From Actinostola sp. cb2023 (taxonomy: Eukaryota; Cnidaria; Anthozoa; Actiniaria; Actinostolidae), in assembly GCA_033675265.1 (NCBI GenBank), contig JAUJYZ010001162.1:304001-368000 (forward strand): a DNA stretch of 64,000 nt, written 5' to 3'. The notes below the pieces were generated by a model, which was not told the origin of the DNA, searched no databases, and was given only the letters and a program-made list of their open reading frames with translations. The position numbers and the translations under genes were made by a program. Position 1 is the first letter of the stretch. Each line of letters starts with the position of its first letter. Below, in pieces: positions 33,074 to 44,236 of this stretch.

Positions 33074-35516
33074 TCAAAAAAATCCTTGAAACGGATTGCT
33101 GTTACCTGACGAACCTAATACGAACATGGAAACAGTTCATTATGAGTTCACACTGACGTACTATATAAGCGAGTGTGTCATGATGTGCTCATATTCATAT
33201 ACACTTACTAGATCCGTCGCACGCGTTTTTACATTTGCTCATGGACCTGAATCTGTTATCATTGCCACCACATCCACTATAATAGAAGTGTTCACACCGG
33301 CCTTTGTCTGTATTGTAGTAGAAACGAGGAACATGTCTACCACAGGGACCAACTACTTTGGGAAACTTACACTTCTCAGGAACGGCTACAGTCAGGCCTG
33401 GAACGCAACGATACCATGCATTACAAACGAGTTTATTCACAGCGGACACCATTACATTACTACAAAGTTACATCTGTTTATACATCCTCGGGAACCCAGG
33501 GGTATATTCTGTCACTCGTTATTCGCTCCCAGAGAAATATCCCTGGGAACTAAGTCTGTTGGAACTTGTTCCGTAAGTCAAAATTCAAAATGGCGGCTAT
33601 CCTATTCAAACCAGAATATACTTGATACTGATTGGTCGACCTTCATAGGTCGACCAATCAGAAACGAGAGTAATTTTGAGCGTTGTACCATGGTACAAAT
33701 CAGAAAAGCTGGAGCCTGTCCAGGGGTACTGACACTACTACATGAACGTGGACATGAACATGCCGCGATGAACAAAGTTTTCTAATTTGTACCTTGGTAA
33801 ACCTTCCAACTGTAAGCACCGCCAAAGACATTTCGTTAGTGTTCGTTGATGATACTCTGTACATAGTGACGTCATGTGCATGTGCCCCGTTATAATGGGC
33901 GACTTGCATGATGGCGTCATATGCTACAAGTACCAGAATGCTTTGCCCATTTTCTTTTGTTAGATAATTAGCACCAATTGTCTTACTATTCTCATGAGGG
34001 AATAAAAATCTGAATAAGAAAGAAAATTCCCAGAGCATTCTGGTACTTGTAGTAAAATTATTGTTGTATTATGTTGGGCTCCCTGTGCACGTCCCGTAAG
34101 CTGCTTGTGTATTAACCGGGTTCAACTGTAATGTATACACCTATTTCAAAAAACGTACGTTGGCATCTGAAATCTGAATCTGAATCTGAATCTGAAATCT
34201 GAATCTAAGATTTCAGATATCAGATTATTCAGATTTCAGATTATTCAGATTCAGATTTCAGATCGATGCCAACGTTTTTTGAAATAGGTGTATATTATCT
34301 TATTTGTATCTGAACAATAGCATATTTCGTGGAGAAACAGAGATGCTAAGTTACATGCCAGCGTGATATCATCTAGCGTTATTTCGACCAACCACTACTG
34401 ATCGCCTAGGTGTACAACTGCATGGATTATGTGAGATATTGGCATGTTGGAAGTCAGATTTCAAGGGTATGACTGATAATTTACAATAAAATAGGGAAAA
34501 CTGAAAGAACTGTTTTTAGTGGTTGAAACGAAATATTTGTTGCTGAAAGTAATAGATTTTATGCAATATTACACGCACGATTAGCAGTCATGTCATAGTT
34601 AGACTGCTAAACAGCCCCTACTTCTTCGCGAAACTCCGTCGAGAAGAGGTGAAGTTCCATCGTGTCGTTGATCGGGCCGAACTTCAACGTGGGGGGTGTT
34701 TTGCAGTCTGTAGTCAGTGTAGTTTCTCACAAAGTAATTCTGTATCATATATACATAATAATAATTATATTACAAAATAATAATATACATGTAATTTTTG
34801 CGCTATATAGGTATTAAATTATTATTATTATTATCTGTCTGACACTAAACGACACTACTCGGTCATACTCCCGGTTTCAGTCATCCCCGATCAGCCAAAC
34901 AATCAAAGCCATACTGACAAGTAGCTTTGAAACTAAATGAACAAGTTGACATTTTGTTGAATACTTCTCATTAAGTCTAACATGATGGAGGGTGTTTGTT
35001 GTTTAGCACCTTCTTAATTGTCTTGCAGTTCCCTGTTTGTCTTTCAAATACTTTAAACTTACTTATTTCTAGTATTATATTTTGACTTCAAAAGTAGCAA
35101 GAGCCGTACACGAATACCTAGCCTGCGAATACAGCCACTTTTTGGCGCTCGCCACAGGGTCTCTCTTTGCGGGAGACCCAGTGGTGCGACCGCCATAAAG
35201 CGGCTGTAGTCGCAGACTAACGAATACCCTGCCAGAAAACGTTGGATCGATCTGTGATAGATATAAATGGTCGAAAGTATATATAATCGAATGATAGTCC
35301 AAAGACTCGGCAAGACCAGTACAACGTATTAAGTGAAATATAGTCACTTAAACAAAATACGTTGCACTGGTCTTGCTGAGTCTTTGGACTATCATTCGAT
35401 TATATTTTCCCGCCTCTCATAATAATAATAATCATCACCAAACGTTTATACAACAAGAAACTGTTTTAAAACTTACATATGGCCAGGGCAACGCACAAGT
35501 AGAAAAACACTTTCAT
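33074..35516 (-). CDS. Single-domain secreted Kunitz protein (Kunitz gene 6)
   Basis: Predicted 89 aa from exons 35477-35516 (signal MKVFFYLCVALAI), 33209-33397 (domain) and 33074-33114 (13-residue tail ending PFQGFF, stop TGA). Six cysteines, full-length binding loop GRHVPR, Gly at P1, core YYSGCGGN. Sister of Kunitz gene 5 across signal, acceptor (CGTTCCAG), tail and 3' UTR exon. Its promoter keeps CACGTG but has lost the TATA-bearing segment. The 44-bp array lies downstream, within the putative 3' UTR intron. Confidence 0.85.
33892..34060. mobile_element. Truncated GCGACTTGCATG-family MITE (empty site for 35.9 kb insertion)
   Basis: Matches 35869-36419 (GATGGCGTCATATGCTACAA; CATTCTGGTACTTGTAGTA) but lacks the right terminal repeat and lacks the 367-bp inner element. 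Its GCACCAATTGTCTTAC is the uninterrupted target. It lies in the first intron of Kunitz gene 6. Confidence 0.75.
34132..34294. mobile_element. Palindromic MITE, TATACACCTATTTC family
   Basis: Ends TGTATACACCTATTTCAAAA and its inverse. The inside is a palindrome rich in (ATCTGA)n. A second member with a different inside is at 52132-52371. Confidence 0.8.
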
Positions 35517-35579
35517 CTTCACCAATACTGAATGTCGTCGTGTTTGCAAAGTGATCTTCAAACTACGCTTTAACTACAT

Positions 35580-35585
35580 CACGTG
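35580..35585. promoter_or_regulatory. CACGTG palindrome upstream of Kunitz gene 6
   Basis: In context CATCACGTGACCATGACGTCA, 64 bp upstream of the ATG at 35516, identical in context to the site at 27979. The spacing is shorter because 33 bp including the TATA-like stretch are missing. Confidence 0.5.
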
Positions 35586-35868
35586 ACCATGACGTCACCA
35601 TTCAACTAGAATTTAGCCTCGTTCTGATGTGACCTCGTCCCCATGGTACTTATTCTCCCATCGTGCATTACTTGTATTTCAAAAAGTTTTAATCATGCGA
35701 ATGCGTGTAGTGTTTTGTAAGCCCTTTACAGAGATGGTAATTAAAAAGTATATCTTACTGATTATCACTGTCATTACAGACATTTATTTGAAATGCTTTT
35801 CATATTTAAAAACACTAGATGATATTGTCAATCTTCATATTGCCGTCAAGTGGTAGAGTTCTTCTGAA

Positions 35869-36419
35869 TAGGCGACTTGCATGATGGCGTCATATGCTAC
35901 AAGTACCAGAATGCTTTGCCCATTTTCTTTTGTTAGAAAATTAGCACCAATTGGCCATTACAAAAAAGAGCAGGGTACTGGGAACGAGTTTATTAGAAAA
36001 TGTAATTACGAAATTAAGTTTACGACATGAAATAAAATTCCCAAATTATCATATGTGCAAAGTCTGATGTGATTTAGTGAATTCTGTAGAATTAAAACAA
36101 CGTGATTTTGCAAGTTTACCTGAATGTTGTTTGGGTAGACAACGTAAAAAAATACAGAGTTTGTATGGGAAAACTACATCTTTGATGCCTCAGCATCGTT
36201 AATTTAAGCAAAGTTCACCAAACTTTCCAGAGCCGTTTGATCGCTCTTCAGAAAATGATTTTGCAAGTTTCTTATGAATTAGTTTTGACGGACTTGGTCC
36301 CATTTTTTGTAATGGCCAATTGTCTTACTATTCTCATGAGGGAATAAAAATCTGAATAAGAAAGAAAATTCCCAAAGCATTCTGGTACTTGTAGTAAAAC
36401 AACCCATGCAAGTCGCCTA
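35869..36419. mobile_element. MITE with a second MITE nested inside it
   Basis: Outer ends TAGGCGACTTGCATG and CATGCAAGTCGCCTA. The inner element 35952-36318 has ends GGCCATTACAAAAAA and TTTTTTGTAATGGCC and is flanked on both sides by AATT, the probable target duplication. Confidence 0.85.
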
Positions 36420-36713
36420 TTGCGAGTTTATTCAAAGTCTACAATAGAAACTACAATATGCCGATATGTTTTGCATTGATCACACAGACCGGCCGGCGCT
36501 TTAGAGCCAATATAATGACTCGTATTCTTTACTTCAGTAACAGTCTATTCAGTCTACCCCGCAGTCATTCCAGGTGTTAGCGCGGGCAGACTCGTCCGAC
36601 TTGATCGTTGATCGTTTTTCTGGAATAACAAGTTGTAAAAACAAGAGTTTTATTGAAGACACAGTCATCGAAATCCACAAAATCTGTACCACAGGTTTAA
36701 CTGAATCAAACCT

Positions 36714-39700
36714 TTAAGGATCGATTCTTGTGTTGTATCCTAGGCATACATGTTCACATTGCGCTGTGGACACAAAGTTGTTGACATTCCCACCACACCC
36801 ACTGTAGACAAACACCTCGCAATCCCCTGTTCTTGTATTGAAGAAGTATCGGGTCTGACTATCATAACAGTGTCCAACTTTCTTTGGTAAACGACAATCG
36901 TTGTTGATAGGCTGACGTACACCTGCAGTACAGGGGCCAACAATCGTACCTATAAAACATGTACTGCAAGATAACTTACTAGAGCAATTGTAGTATGTGG
37001 ATTAGAGTGTAACGGACTTTGAGATGAAGTCTATGTAAACGCAGCCAGTGTTAGAGTCGTTTTCGTATGAGTGGGAAACCTACGGCACGGAGTTCGGTTA
37101 CGGTACGGAATCGAAGACATCTATTCAACCAATCACAGCGCGCAAAATCATTGTCTCATTGCAAAATCGCCGCAGGACATGTACCGTCAGAGCCGTACAT
37201 CCCAAAATTCAAGGGGGAGGGGTACGTATATAACATCAAAAAATAAATAGAAATAGTACAGTTCTCAGTACTTTTTGGTGTCTTTTTCGCCTTGTTTGGG
37301 GGGAAACTGCCCCCCCCCCCCCCCACCCTCCCCCTGAGCTGTGTTCGGCCCTCAGACCGTACCGTAGCATCCTCCCACTCATGCCAAAAACGACTCTCTA
37401 CTACTTGTACAACTAAAGCCATCTATTCTTGTATGACAAGAGTTCTGAATTCTTACCAGCGTCACCGATGCACAATTGTTCACAATCTTGTTTGTGGATA
37501 AAGTTGTTAGCGTTGCCATGGCATCCACCATAACAAAACAGTTCACAGTACTTTGTGTATTGATTGAAGTAATATCGGGGAATATTTGCCACACCAGAAC
37601 CAACTTGTTTTGGTAAGCGACAGACTTCGCTGTTTGTCGTCGGTCGAACAGCTGTAATATATGAACATTATTCCTCATGTAAAACTACTTTAATGCGAAA
37701 CTTCGCCGAGAAGAGTTGAGCTTCGAGTGGGAATTCGAAGTTTTAACCGGCTGAGGAAGAAAGAGCGGGGAAATGAGGCGAGACGGGGAGACAGGCAAAA
37801 AGTAGGGACCACATTTTGTTTGCCTCATTCCCTCGCGGACACCTCCATCCCAAAGGACCTGGACGTTTCTTTCTCCTTTTATATAAACCTTCAATAAGCG
37901 GACACTTTAACCGCTTCGGTGGAGGCTAAATGGGATACCTCAAAAGGACCTCATTAATATAAAACAATAGAACGATGCAGTAACACAATAGATTGGTTCT
38001 ATTCTTTGGTTGGCTAAGGGCGGTTTGGGTTATGGAAACAAGTCCTTTACCTTACTCTTCAGGCTCCCAACGGTGGTTATGTTTCTAAGTGAACACTCCA
38101 TTGGTCACGTGGTTACACAGGGTTCCCATAACATGAATAGATGTAATACTTACTGACCGAGAGCCCGTTGGTCACGTGGTTACACAGGGTTCCCATCACA
38201 TGAATAGATGTAATACTTACTGATCGAGAGCCCGTTGGTCACGTGGTTACACAGGGTTCCCATCACATGAATAGATGTAATACTTACTGATCGAGAGCCC
38301 GTTGGTCACGTGGTTACACAGGGTTCCCATCACATGAATAGATGTAATACTTACTGATCGAGAGCCCGTTGGTCACGTGGTTACACAGGGTTCTCATAAC
38401 ATGAATAGATGTAATACTTACTGATCGAGAGCCCGTTGGTCACGTGGTTACACAGGGTTCTCATAACATGAATAGATGTAATACTTACTGACCGAGAGCC
38501 CGTTGGTCACGTGGTTACACAGGGTTCCCATAACATGAATAGATGTAATACTTACTGACCGAGAGCCCGTTGGTCACGTGGTTACACAGGGTTCCCATCA
38601 CATGAATAGATGTAATACTTACTGATCGAGAGCCCGTTGGTCACGTGGTTACACAGGGTTCTCATAACATGAATAGATGTAATACTTACTGACCGAGAGC
38701 CCGTTGGTCACGTGGTTACACAGGGTTCCCATCACATGAATAGATGTAATACTTACTGACCGAGAGCCCGTTGGTCACGTGGTTACACAGGGTTCCCATA
38801 ACATGAATAAATGTAATAATTACTGACTGAGAGTCCATTGGTCACGTGGTTACACAGGGTTCCCATTGATGTAATACTTACTGACATGTGGTTCATGATG
38901 AAGGCACAAATGTTCACAATGCTCTTTGGAGTTAAAGTTGTTAAAGTTGCCACCACATCCACCATAATAGAACTTATCACAGCTTCCTGTATTAATATTG
39001 AAATAGTATCGGAGGATATGTCCATGACACGGACCAACTTTCATAGGTAAATAGCAGATGGTTCTAGGATCGCTGCGAGCCTCTGCGGCAACCACACCTA
39101 AAAGTTAAATAACACTACTTGAACCTTGTGCACTGATTTGTGTATATTCCATGGTTTCTTGATTGAGAAAAGAAACTGATGTTGTTTATGCTATTAGCTG
39201 TCTATGTACGCTGGGACTCTAACCGGTCCATCTGAGTCCCGTGTATAAATAAAGTGATTATTGATCAGCAAATACTATAGAGTTTTACTTCTTTCGATTA
39301 GCCTGCGTGGCGGACGAAAGGGTGGGGATCGTGCATGCAAAACAGCCCCTGCTTCTTTACGAAACTCCGTCGAGAGAGAGTTGAAGTTCGGTCGACAAGT
39401 TGATCGGGCCGCGAGAGAATGAGGCGAGACGAAAAGACGAGAGGGGAGTGAGGCGAGAAGGGGAGACGTGCGCATGCGCGCGCCTCACTCCCCTCTCGTC
39501 TTCTCGTCTCATTCTCTCGCGGCCCGATCAACTTCTCTACCGTATTTCAACTCTTCTCGACGGAGTTTCGTAAAGAAGCAGGGGCTGTTTAGCAGTCTAC
39601 CGTCATGCAGTCCCCCTCCGATCCCCACTCTTTGGGACGCCACGCAGGCTACTTTCAATAGCCTGCTGTGCCTTAGGGTTGGTGACGTAGACGACTTTTA

Positions 39701-40200
39701 ACTGAATGATAACAGGTTAACACCAGGGGGGTGGGGCAGGATAATTTGTAACTATCTTCAACTAACAAAAATTGAACTAAAACAAGATTTCTTTGAGTGT
39801 ATCAGAGAATAACATTATTTTGAAAGAAATGTTGTACGAGGTTCGCGCGCTCTATGAAACTGACAGGTATCTTTGAGACGAGTGAGTGTCTCGTCGCGTG
39901 TTGTCTGATCAGTTGTTTACCCAAAAAACAACATCTTTTAAGATGTAAAACAAGTTATTGAGTAGCAGTTTCAAGAATGCTTAAAATATCTCAAGTACTT
40001 CTTTGCTGGTTTCTAAGGTTAGAAATAACGGTGTACCGGAAAGTAAATATAAAGCAGCCGAAAACTACCTGCCTCATTGAGAACAACCAATTAATACAGA
40101 GAATACAGAGAATTTTAAAAGCATTAATATCAACAAATATACAGAGCTTGATCTACTTACACATGGCCAAACCCAGGACAAGACACAAGTAGAAAGTCAT
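36714..40200 (-). CDS. Three-domain secreted Kunitz protein (Kunitz gene 7)
   Basis: Predicted 228 aa from exons 40161-40200 (signal MTFYLCLVLGLAM), 38882-39097, 37457-37651 and 36714-36949 (stop TAA at 36714). All junctions are phase 1. Domain 1 is canonical with His at P1. Domain 2 lacks the second cysteine (VGSG instead of VGxC) and has an extra one in FCYGGC. Domain 3 has six cysteines, Tyr at P1 and one extra cysteine upstream if the first of two possible acceptors is used. The intron after domain 1 starts with a 67-bp array that repeats the splice donor. Promoter and first exon are near-identical to Kunitz gene 8. Confidence 0.84.
37052..37400. mobile_element. MITE, TAGAGTCGTTTTCGTATGAG family, with poly-C run
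   Basis: Left end TAGAGTCGTTTTCGTATGAG, right end CCACTCATGCCAAAAACGAC. Contains a 15-base poly-C run (37310-37324). It lies in the last intron of Kunitz gene 7. Confidence 0.8.
38090..38881. repeat. Twelve 67-bp units carrying a Kunitz-exon splice donor
   Basis: Exact 67-bp period (TTGGTCACGTGG at 38100, 38167, 38234 and so on to 38837). On the minus strand every unit contains TCAGTAAGTATTACATC, identical to the real donor and first intron bases of the exon ending at 38882. Each unit also has a CACGTG word. Confidence 0.93.
39299..39651. mobile_element. Large palindromic MITE
   Basis: Ends TAGCCTGCGTGGCG and CGCCACGCAGGCTA. The arms pair over about 150 bp through AGCCCCTGCTTCTTTACGAA and GAGAATGAGGCGAGAC. 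CTTTCGAT at the left and CTTTCAAT at the right may be an 8-9 bp target duplication (Mutator-like). A fragment of the same family is at about 34608-34700. It lies in the first intron of Kunitz gene 7. Confidence 0.8.
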
Positions 40201-40560
40201 TTTCGTCTTAACTTTCACCGATATACTGAACCACGTCTGAGATGTTGAGAGGTGATGTATCCCACCCGTACCTTAATGCCGTCTTATATCTGCGATATAC
40301 TGACTGGTATGTCACGTGACACCTGTTAAGCTTACTAGTGAACGACGTCAAAGCATTTCAACCGTCTTAACTACTACATGCCTTATCAATAATGTACATG
40401 AACCAAACACCAAACTTTGTTTGATTTCAACAACATTTATACTTGATTTTAATTCGCCAGTTTTAACTGAGAAAAGGCTACAGTTTTTAGATTTCTCATA
40501 TAAGCTATCGACAATAAAGTTGGGATTATTCAACCAATAAACCCTTATTCTAATTTTCTC
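39770..40560. repeat. Segmental duplication, partner of 50085-50890
   Basis: Shared blocks run from AAAACAAGATTTCTTTGAGT through the signal exon and promoter to AATAAAGTTGGGATTATTCA, with very high identity by eye apart from an unrelated block just before the signal exon (about 40020-40140 versus 50270-50510). Confidence 0.88.
40283..40318 (-). promoter_or_regulatory. TATAAG and CACGTG elements of Kunitz gene 7
   Basis: TATAAG on the minus strand at 40283-40288 and TCACGTGA with its core at 40313-40318, about 85 and 113-118 bp upstream of the ATG at 40200. The same arrangement is present at 50642-50677. Confidence 0.55.
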
Positions 40561-43160
40561 TTGTTTTAACTGAAACAAACTGAATGGTTGGGCTGCCTGT
40601 GGATTCTGTTGTGTTTTGGAATAAAATTGTAGTTGTGTGCGTGCTACTGGCTACTGACGCCACTCACGCCATCGAGCGCTCACTACAAAAACCGTGTGCT
40701 TACCGGGATAATAGATCATAGATAATTGTCGACAGGGAATCAGCCAATCAGAGCGCGCGTACCATGTAAGCTATACTCAAGAGACCATGAGGGACAGAGA
40801 GGGAGTCTCGCGCTATTCTTGGGATATATTTAACAATTAGACAACGAGTACGAGTTGGCTATGAGCAGATAGTCAACGAGGCTCCTGCCGAGTTGACTAT
40901 CTTAGCTCATAGATAACGAGGGCGAGTTGTCTAATTGTTTTAGTATAAACAAACTAGCATACTTACTTTTATACCAATATTTCTTGTTTAATTTGCATAG
41001 GTAAAAAGAATAAGAATTTTATGCTGGTCATAAGTACACATTTTACCATCAACAAATTGAAAACTAAACCAGAAAAGTTGGTTCTTTTGTTGAAAAACTT
41101 TCATAAATCAAATAACAAATGAACAAACCACGAGTCAAGAGTGGTGTAGCCTTCGTTTATTACCTTTATCACTATCAGTACTCCATTTGGCTTTGGCTTT
41201 GCTCAGCCAGTTTTAAAAGTTGAAAAAAATCGGCCTGAAAAATCTTCAACTTTAACGATCGTTTCTCGCTCAGTTTCTGCAGTGTTAGCCAAAGAAAACT
41301 TGCTGGAATTGTCAATGAGATGTCTATTTATGTGCTTTTTCCATTTCTTGTTCTTGAGATTTGTTTCTCGGTCTATTTTAGCTCTTTTTAGCGAGAAAAC
41401 AACTATCGGGTTTGTCCGCCATCTTGCTTCATCTTTCACGGCCAATGGTTACCATGGTGATTCGCTACTAGGGGACTATCACTATTAGACCCCTAGTAGC
41501 GTAGCCAATCAGATTGCAGGATATGTGATAGACCACTAGTTTGTTTATAGATTATTAGACTTTTGAGACGGCAGTAATGAGTCAGATGATAACAAAGAAA
41601 ATGTAAATGTCCCGCGGAAAGAAACTAGTGAATGCTTTTTGTCAACAAAATTGCTTCTTTCATCTGCACCAAAATGTCTAATTCTTCTTCCATTTGAGAC
41701 CTGCTTTCTGATCAGTGTTATTTTTCGTTTCCCTTTCTTTGCTGAGAGAGTGTCTTTCCCAAGTTTAATTTGGCAAAGTGCTGCACAAGTCAGAAATTCG
41801 GTATGACTAACATAAGCTTATTCGTCAGTTCAGCATCAATTGATTTGAGAAATAATATTACTTGATTCTGACTGAGCAAAGTCATAAACAAGGGAATACA
41901 ATATACCGGTGATGCGGCCTCTATTTTAAATGGTACTCGATGGATAACAAAGTAATTTTGAACGGTTTTGCGCTCAACTTTTTATTTTCACTGAAGCGGC
42001 ATAAGCCAACTTGTAGTTGTAGACTCAGTGAATCCAGTAAACGTTGAATCAAAGCTTGAATGAAGTAGACCGTAGTTTTTACAGAGATTTCAAGTCATTC
42101 AGATGCCGTTATACACACAAAAAATATTCACAATCCATTTTTAAGTCATTTTAGGTAAAGAAAATACACAAGCACACAACAAACACGCTTACTTTCACTG
42201 CTTGTTTGATTCACTCATGACTCGTCTTGTCGCTCATCATCATGTTTCACGGCAAATTTGTTTTTGAATAGCCTTGTGAAAACTCTTCAAACACCACAAC
42301 GATAATTACAAGATACCACTAAACCACATCCAAGAATAAATTGAAGTCACTTTCTGACGAAATAGTCTGACGAAAGATACGAAAATACGTCTTTGAAAGT
42401 CTTCGGCGAAGCCGGCAGCTTTGCATCCACACGCTACAACAATCAACAGCCTTTTTGGAAAACCAGCAATTTTCACGACTTTATCCCGTTAGATTTTCCA
42501 TCGGATTTAGTCTTTAATGCACTTTCAAATCGATTACATCTATTCTTGGGAATGTTTTTCTTAATTGTTCAAGGCAGAACAGCAAGAAGAAAGTACAAAC
42601 AGCGACCTTCTTCATGCAGCGACCTTCTTCTCGTTCTTGTTGAGTTGGCAGTAGTTTTCGGCGTCCATGTTGTCCATTCAATCCTACAGACCACAACACA
42701 AGGCGACTTTTGGACTCTGTTCGAACTTAAACAACTCCTTTCCATATAAAATAAATTCTTGCGATGCTTTTCTGATGATTTCAGTCAAAATCAGAGTCAA
42801 AATACTCGGCCTAAAAAAACAATTTGTACATCTGCTTTGAACCGGAAGTTAGTTTTCTCGGAAGTCCGCATTCTAAAAATAGATTTAGTGAAATTAAGAT
42901 ATCCCAGACCCTATACTGGAAGACTCCCTCTCTGTGGTCTCTTGCTATTCTATAATAATAATAAAGAATTAAATATGATGAAGAATTATAAAATAACTAT
43001 AACGCGAGCTCTGATTGGGCAAAGGATGCGTGTTCTATGAGAGTGCATAACGCGCACGGTCATATGTGGAAGTCGTCATAATGATCAATTATTTTTACTC
43101 GGGCTCCCTGTGGGAGGCCCGAGTCTAAAAATGCAAACTGCCATGTTTGGTCGTCAAATC
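40561..43160. other. Intergenic region without a recognised gene
   Basis: Contains inverted-repeat structures (TAGACAACGAGTACGAGTTG pairing with AACTCGCCCTCGTTATC-type words at about 40833-40944, and CGCTACTAGGGG with CCCCTAGTAGCG at about 41462-41502). Open frames such as 42393-42749 have no recognisable domain. Confidence 0.4.
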
Positions 43161-44022
43161 AATCTCGTTCCCAGAGCCTGCGTTACTTTCGGCCAGCGAC
43201 GAGAACGTAGGCTCTGGCATAATCCATTTTTGGGAACAGGATTTCTTGTTCTTCCGGTTTTAGAGCGCATGCGCAAGTTAGCTGGGCAGTTGGTTGTTGT
43301 CGATTCAAATTGTCGATTCAGTTTCAGTGGAATCCTTCGAAAGGTTTCATTAGGGAATAGAGTACGCTTTAAAAGCACTTGGTAAAGAAGATACAACAGT
43401 GAAAGAAGCGCAGTATCTGAAGTCTTTATTAAAAGCAGTGGTTTTACAGCAGAAGGATATGCGAACAGTTCTTCCTACGGGTTTATATTTACTCGTGTCT
43501 ACTTTACATATCAGTTAATTATTTGAATCTATCATCTTCATCTTCTCTAGTTATTGTTGTCTCTCCTTCAAATGTATTTCTTTTGAATCTTTCGCCTTCG
43601 TAAGCACCTCGATTGGCACCGCCTTTCAGTTGCTAGCCTAAGAATATTAGATTTACGATCGACATATGAATTTTGAGCTTCGTTTGAAAACTTTCCAAGA
43701 CACTTCGAGATACATATAAGCTTAGATAAACTGGATTTTTCTCTGTGCTGAGATATTTTAATATTGCAGATCGAGGCGACATGTTTAAAATAACATGTCA
43801 ATGAAACCGTTGAAAAATGTTAATTTTTGTTTTGAACGGAAGTTGGGACACCGGGTTGTTTTGACAACTCAATTTTCATTGGATATATTTCATTTCCGGA
43901 ATCTTGCGCGTGCGTAGTTTCTAAAATGGAATAGCCAATCAAATTGTCTCAAAAATGGATTATGCCAGAGCCTACGTTCTTCGCCGCTGGTCGAAAGTAA
44001 CGCAGGCTCTGGGGACGAGATT
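43161..44022. mobile_element. Inverted-repeat element with 11-bp target duplication
   Basis: 862 bp. Ends AATCTCGTTCCCAGAGCCTG and its inverse pair over about 65 bp. The flanks at 43150-43160 and 44023-44033 are identical (GTCGTCAAATC). A 9-11 bp duplication suggests a Mutator-like (MULE) non-autonomous element. No transposase seen. Confidence 0.8.
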
Positions 44023-44236
44023 GTCGTCAAATCTGCAATGGGCCACTATTGCGCATGCGCTCTGTGCCGCTTTCATGATACATCGCAGGCTCAGATATAC
44101 GAATAGTTGCCGATTGACTTTCCGAAAACTCGTCGGTGGAGTATGTTAATCACGGGGCCATGGTAATCTTCTCTTTATCGTTCCAATTTTAGTATGCAGT
44201 ACGAACTGTATGTTTAGAAAAGGAGCCCGGGTTAAC

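Larger units (their letters stand above)
35517..36713. other. Intergenic region between Kunitz genes 6 and 7
   Basis: Contains the CACGTG element of Kunitz gene 6 (35580-35585) and a nested pair of MITEs (35869-36419). Around 36585-36625 is sequence resembling the 3' UTR exons of Kunitz genes 5 and 6 (GATCAAGTCGGACGAGT) after a CCAG acceptor, so it may be a 3' UTR exon of Kunitz gene 7. Confidence 0.5.

Noticed and set aside
33096..33785. 229-codon plus-strand open frame
   Set aside because: Antisense to the Kunitz exon 33209-33397 and running into a repeat; no domain.
37379..37678. 99-codon minus-strand frame over the gene 7 second domain
   Set aside because: Wrong frame. The frame with the Kunitz cysteines has phase-1 splice sites on both sides.
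42393..42749. 118-codon plus-strand open frame
   Set aside because: No family recognised, surrounded by repeats, no splice or promoter support.
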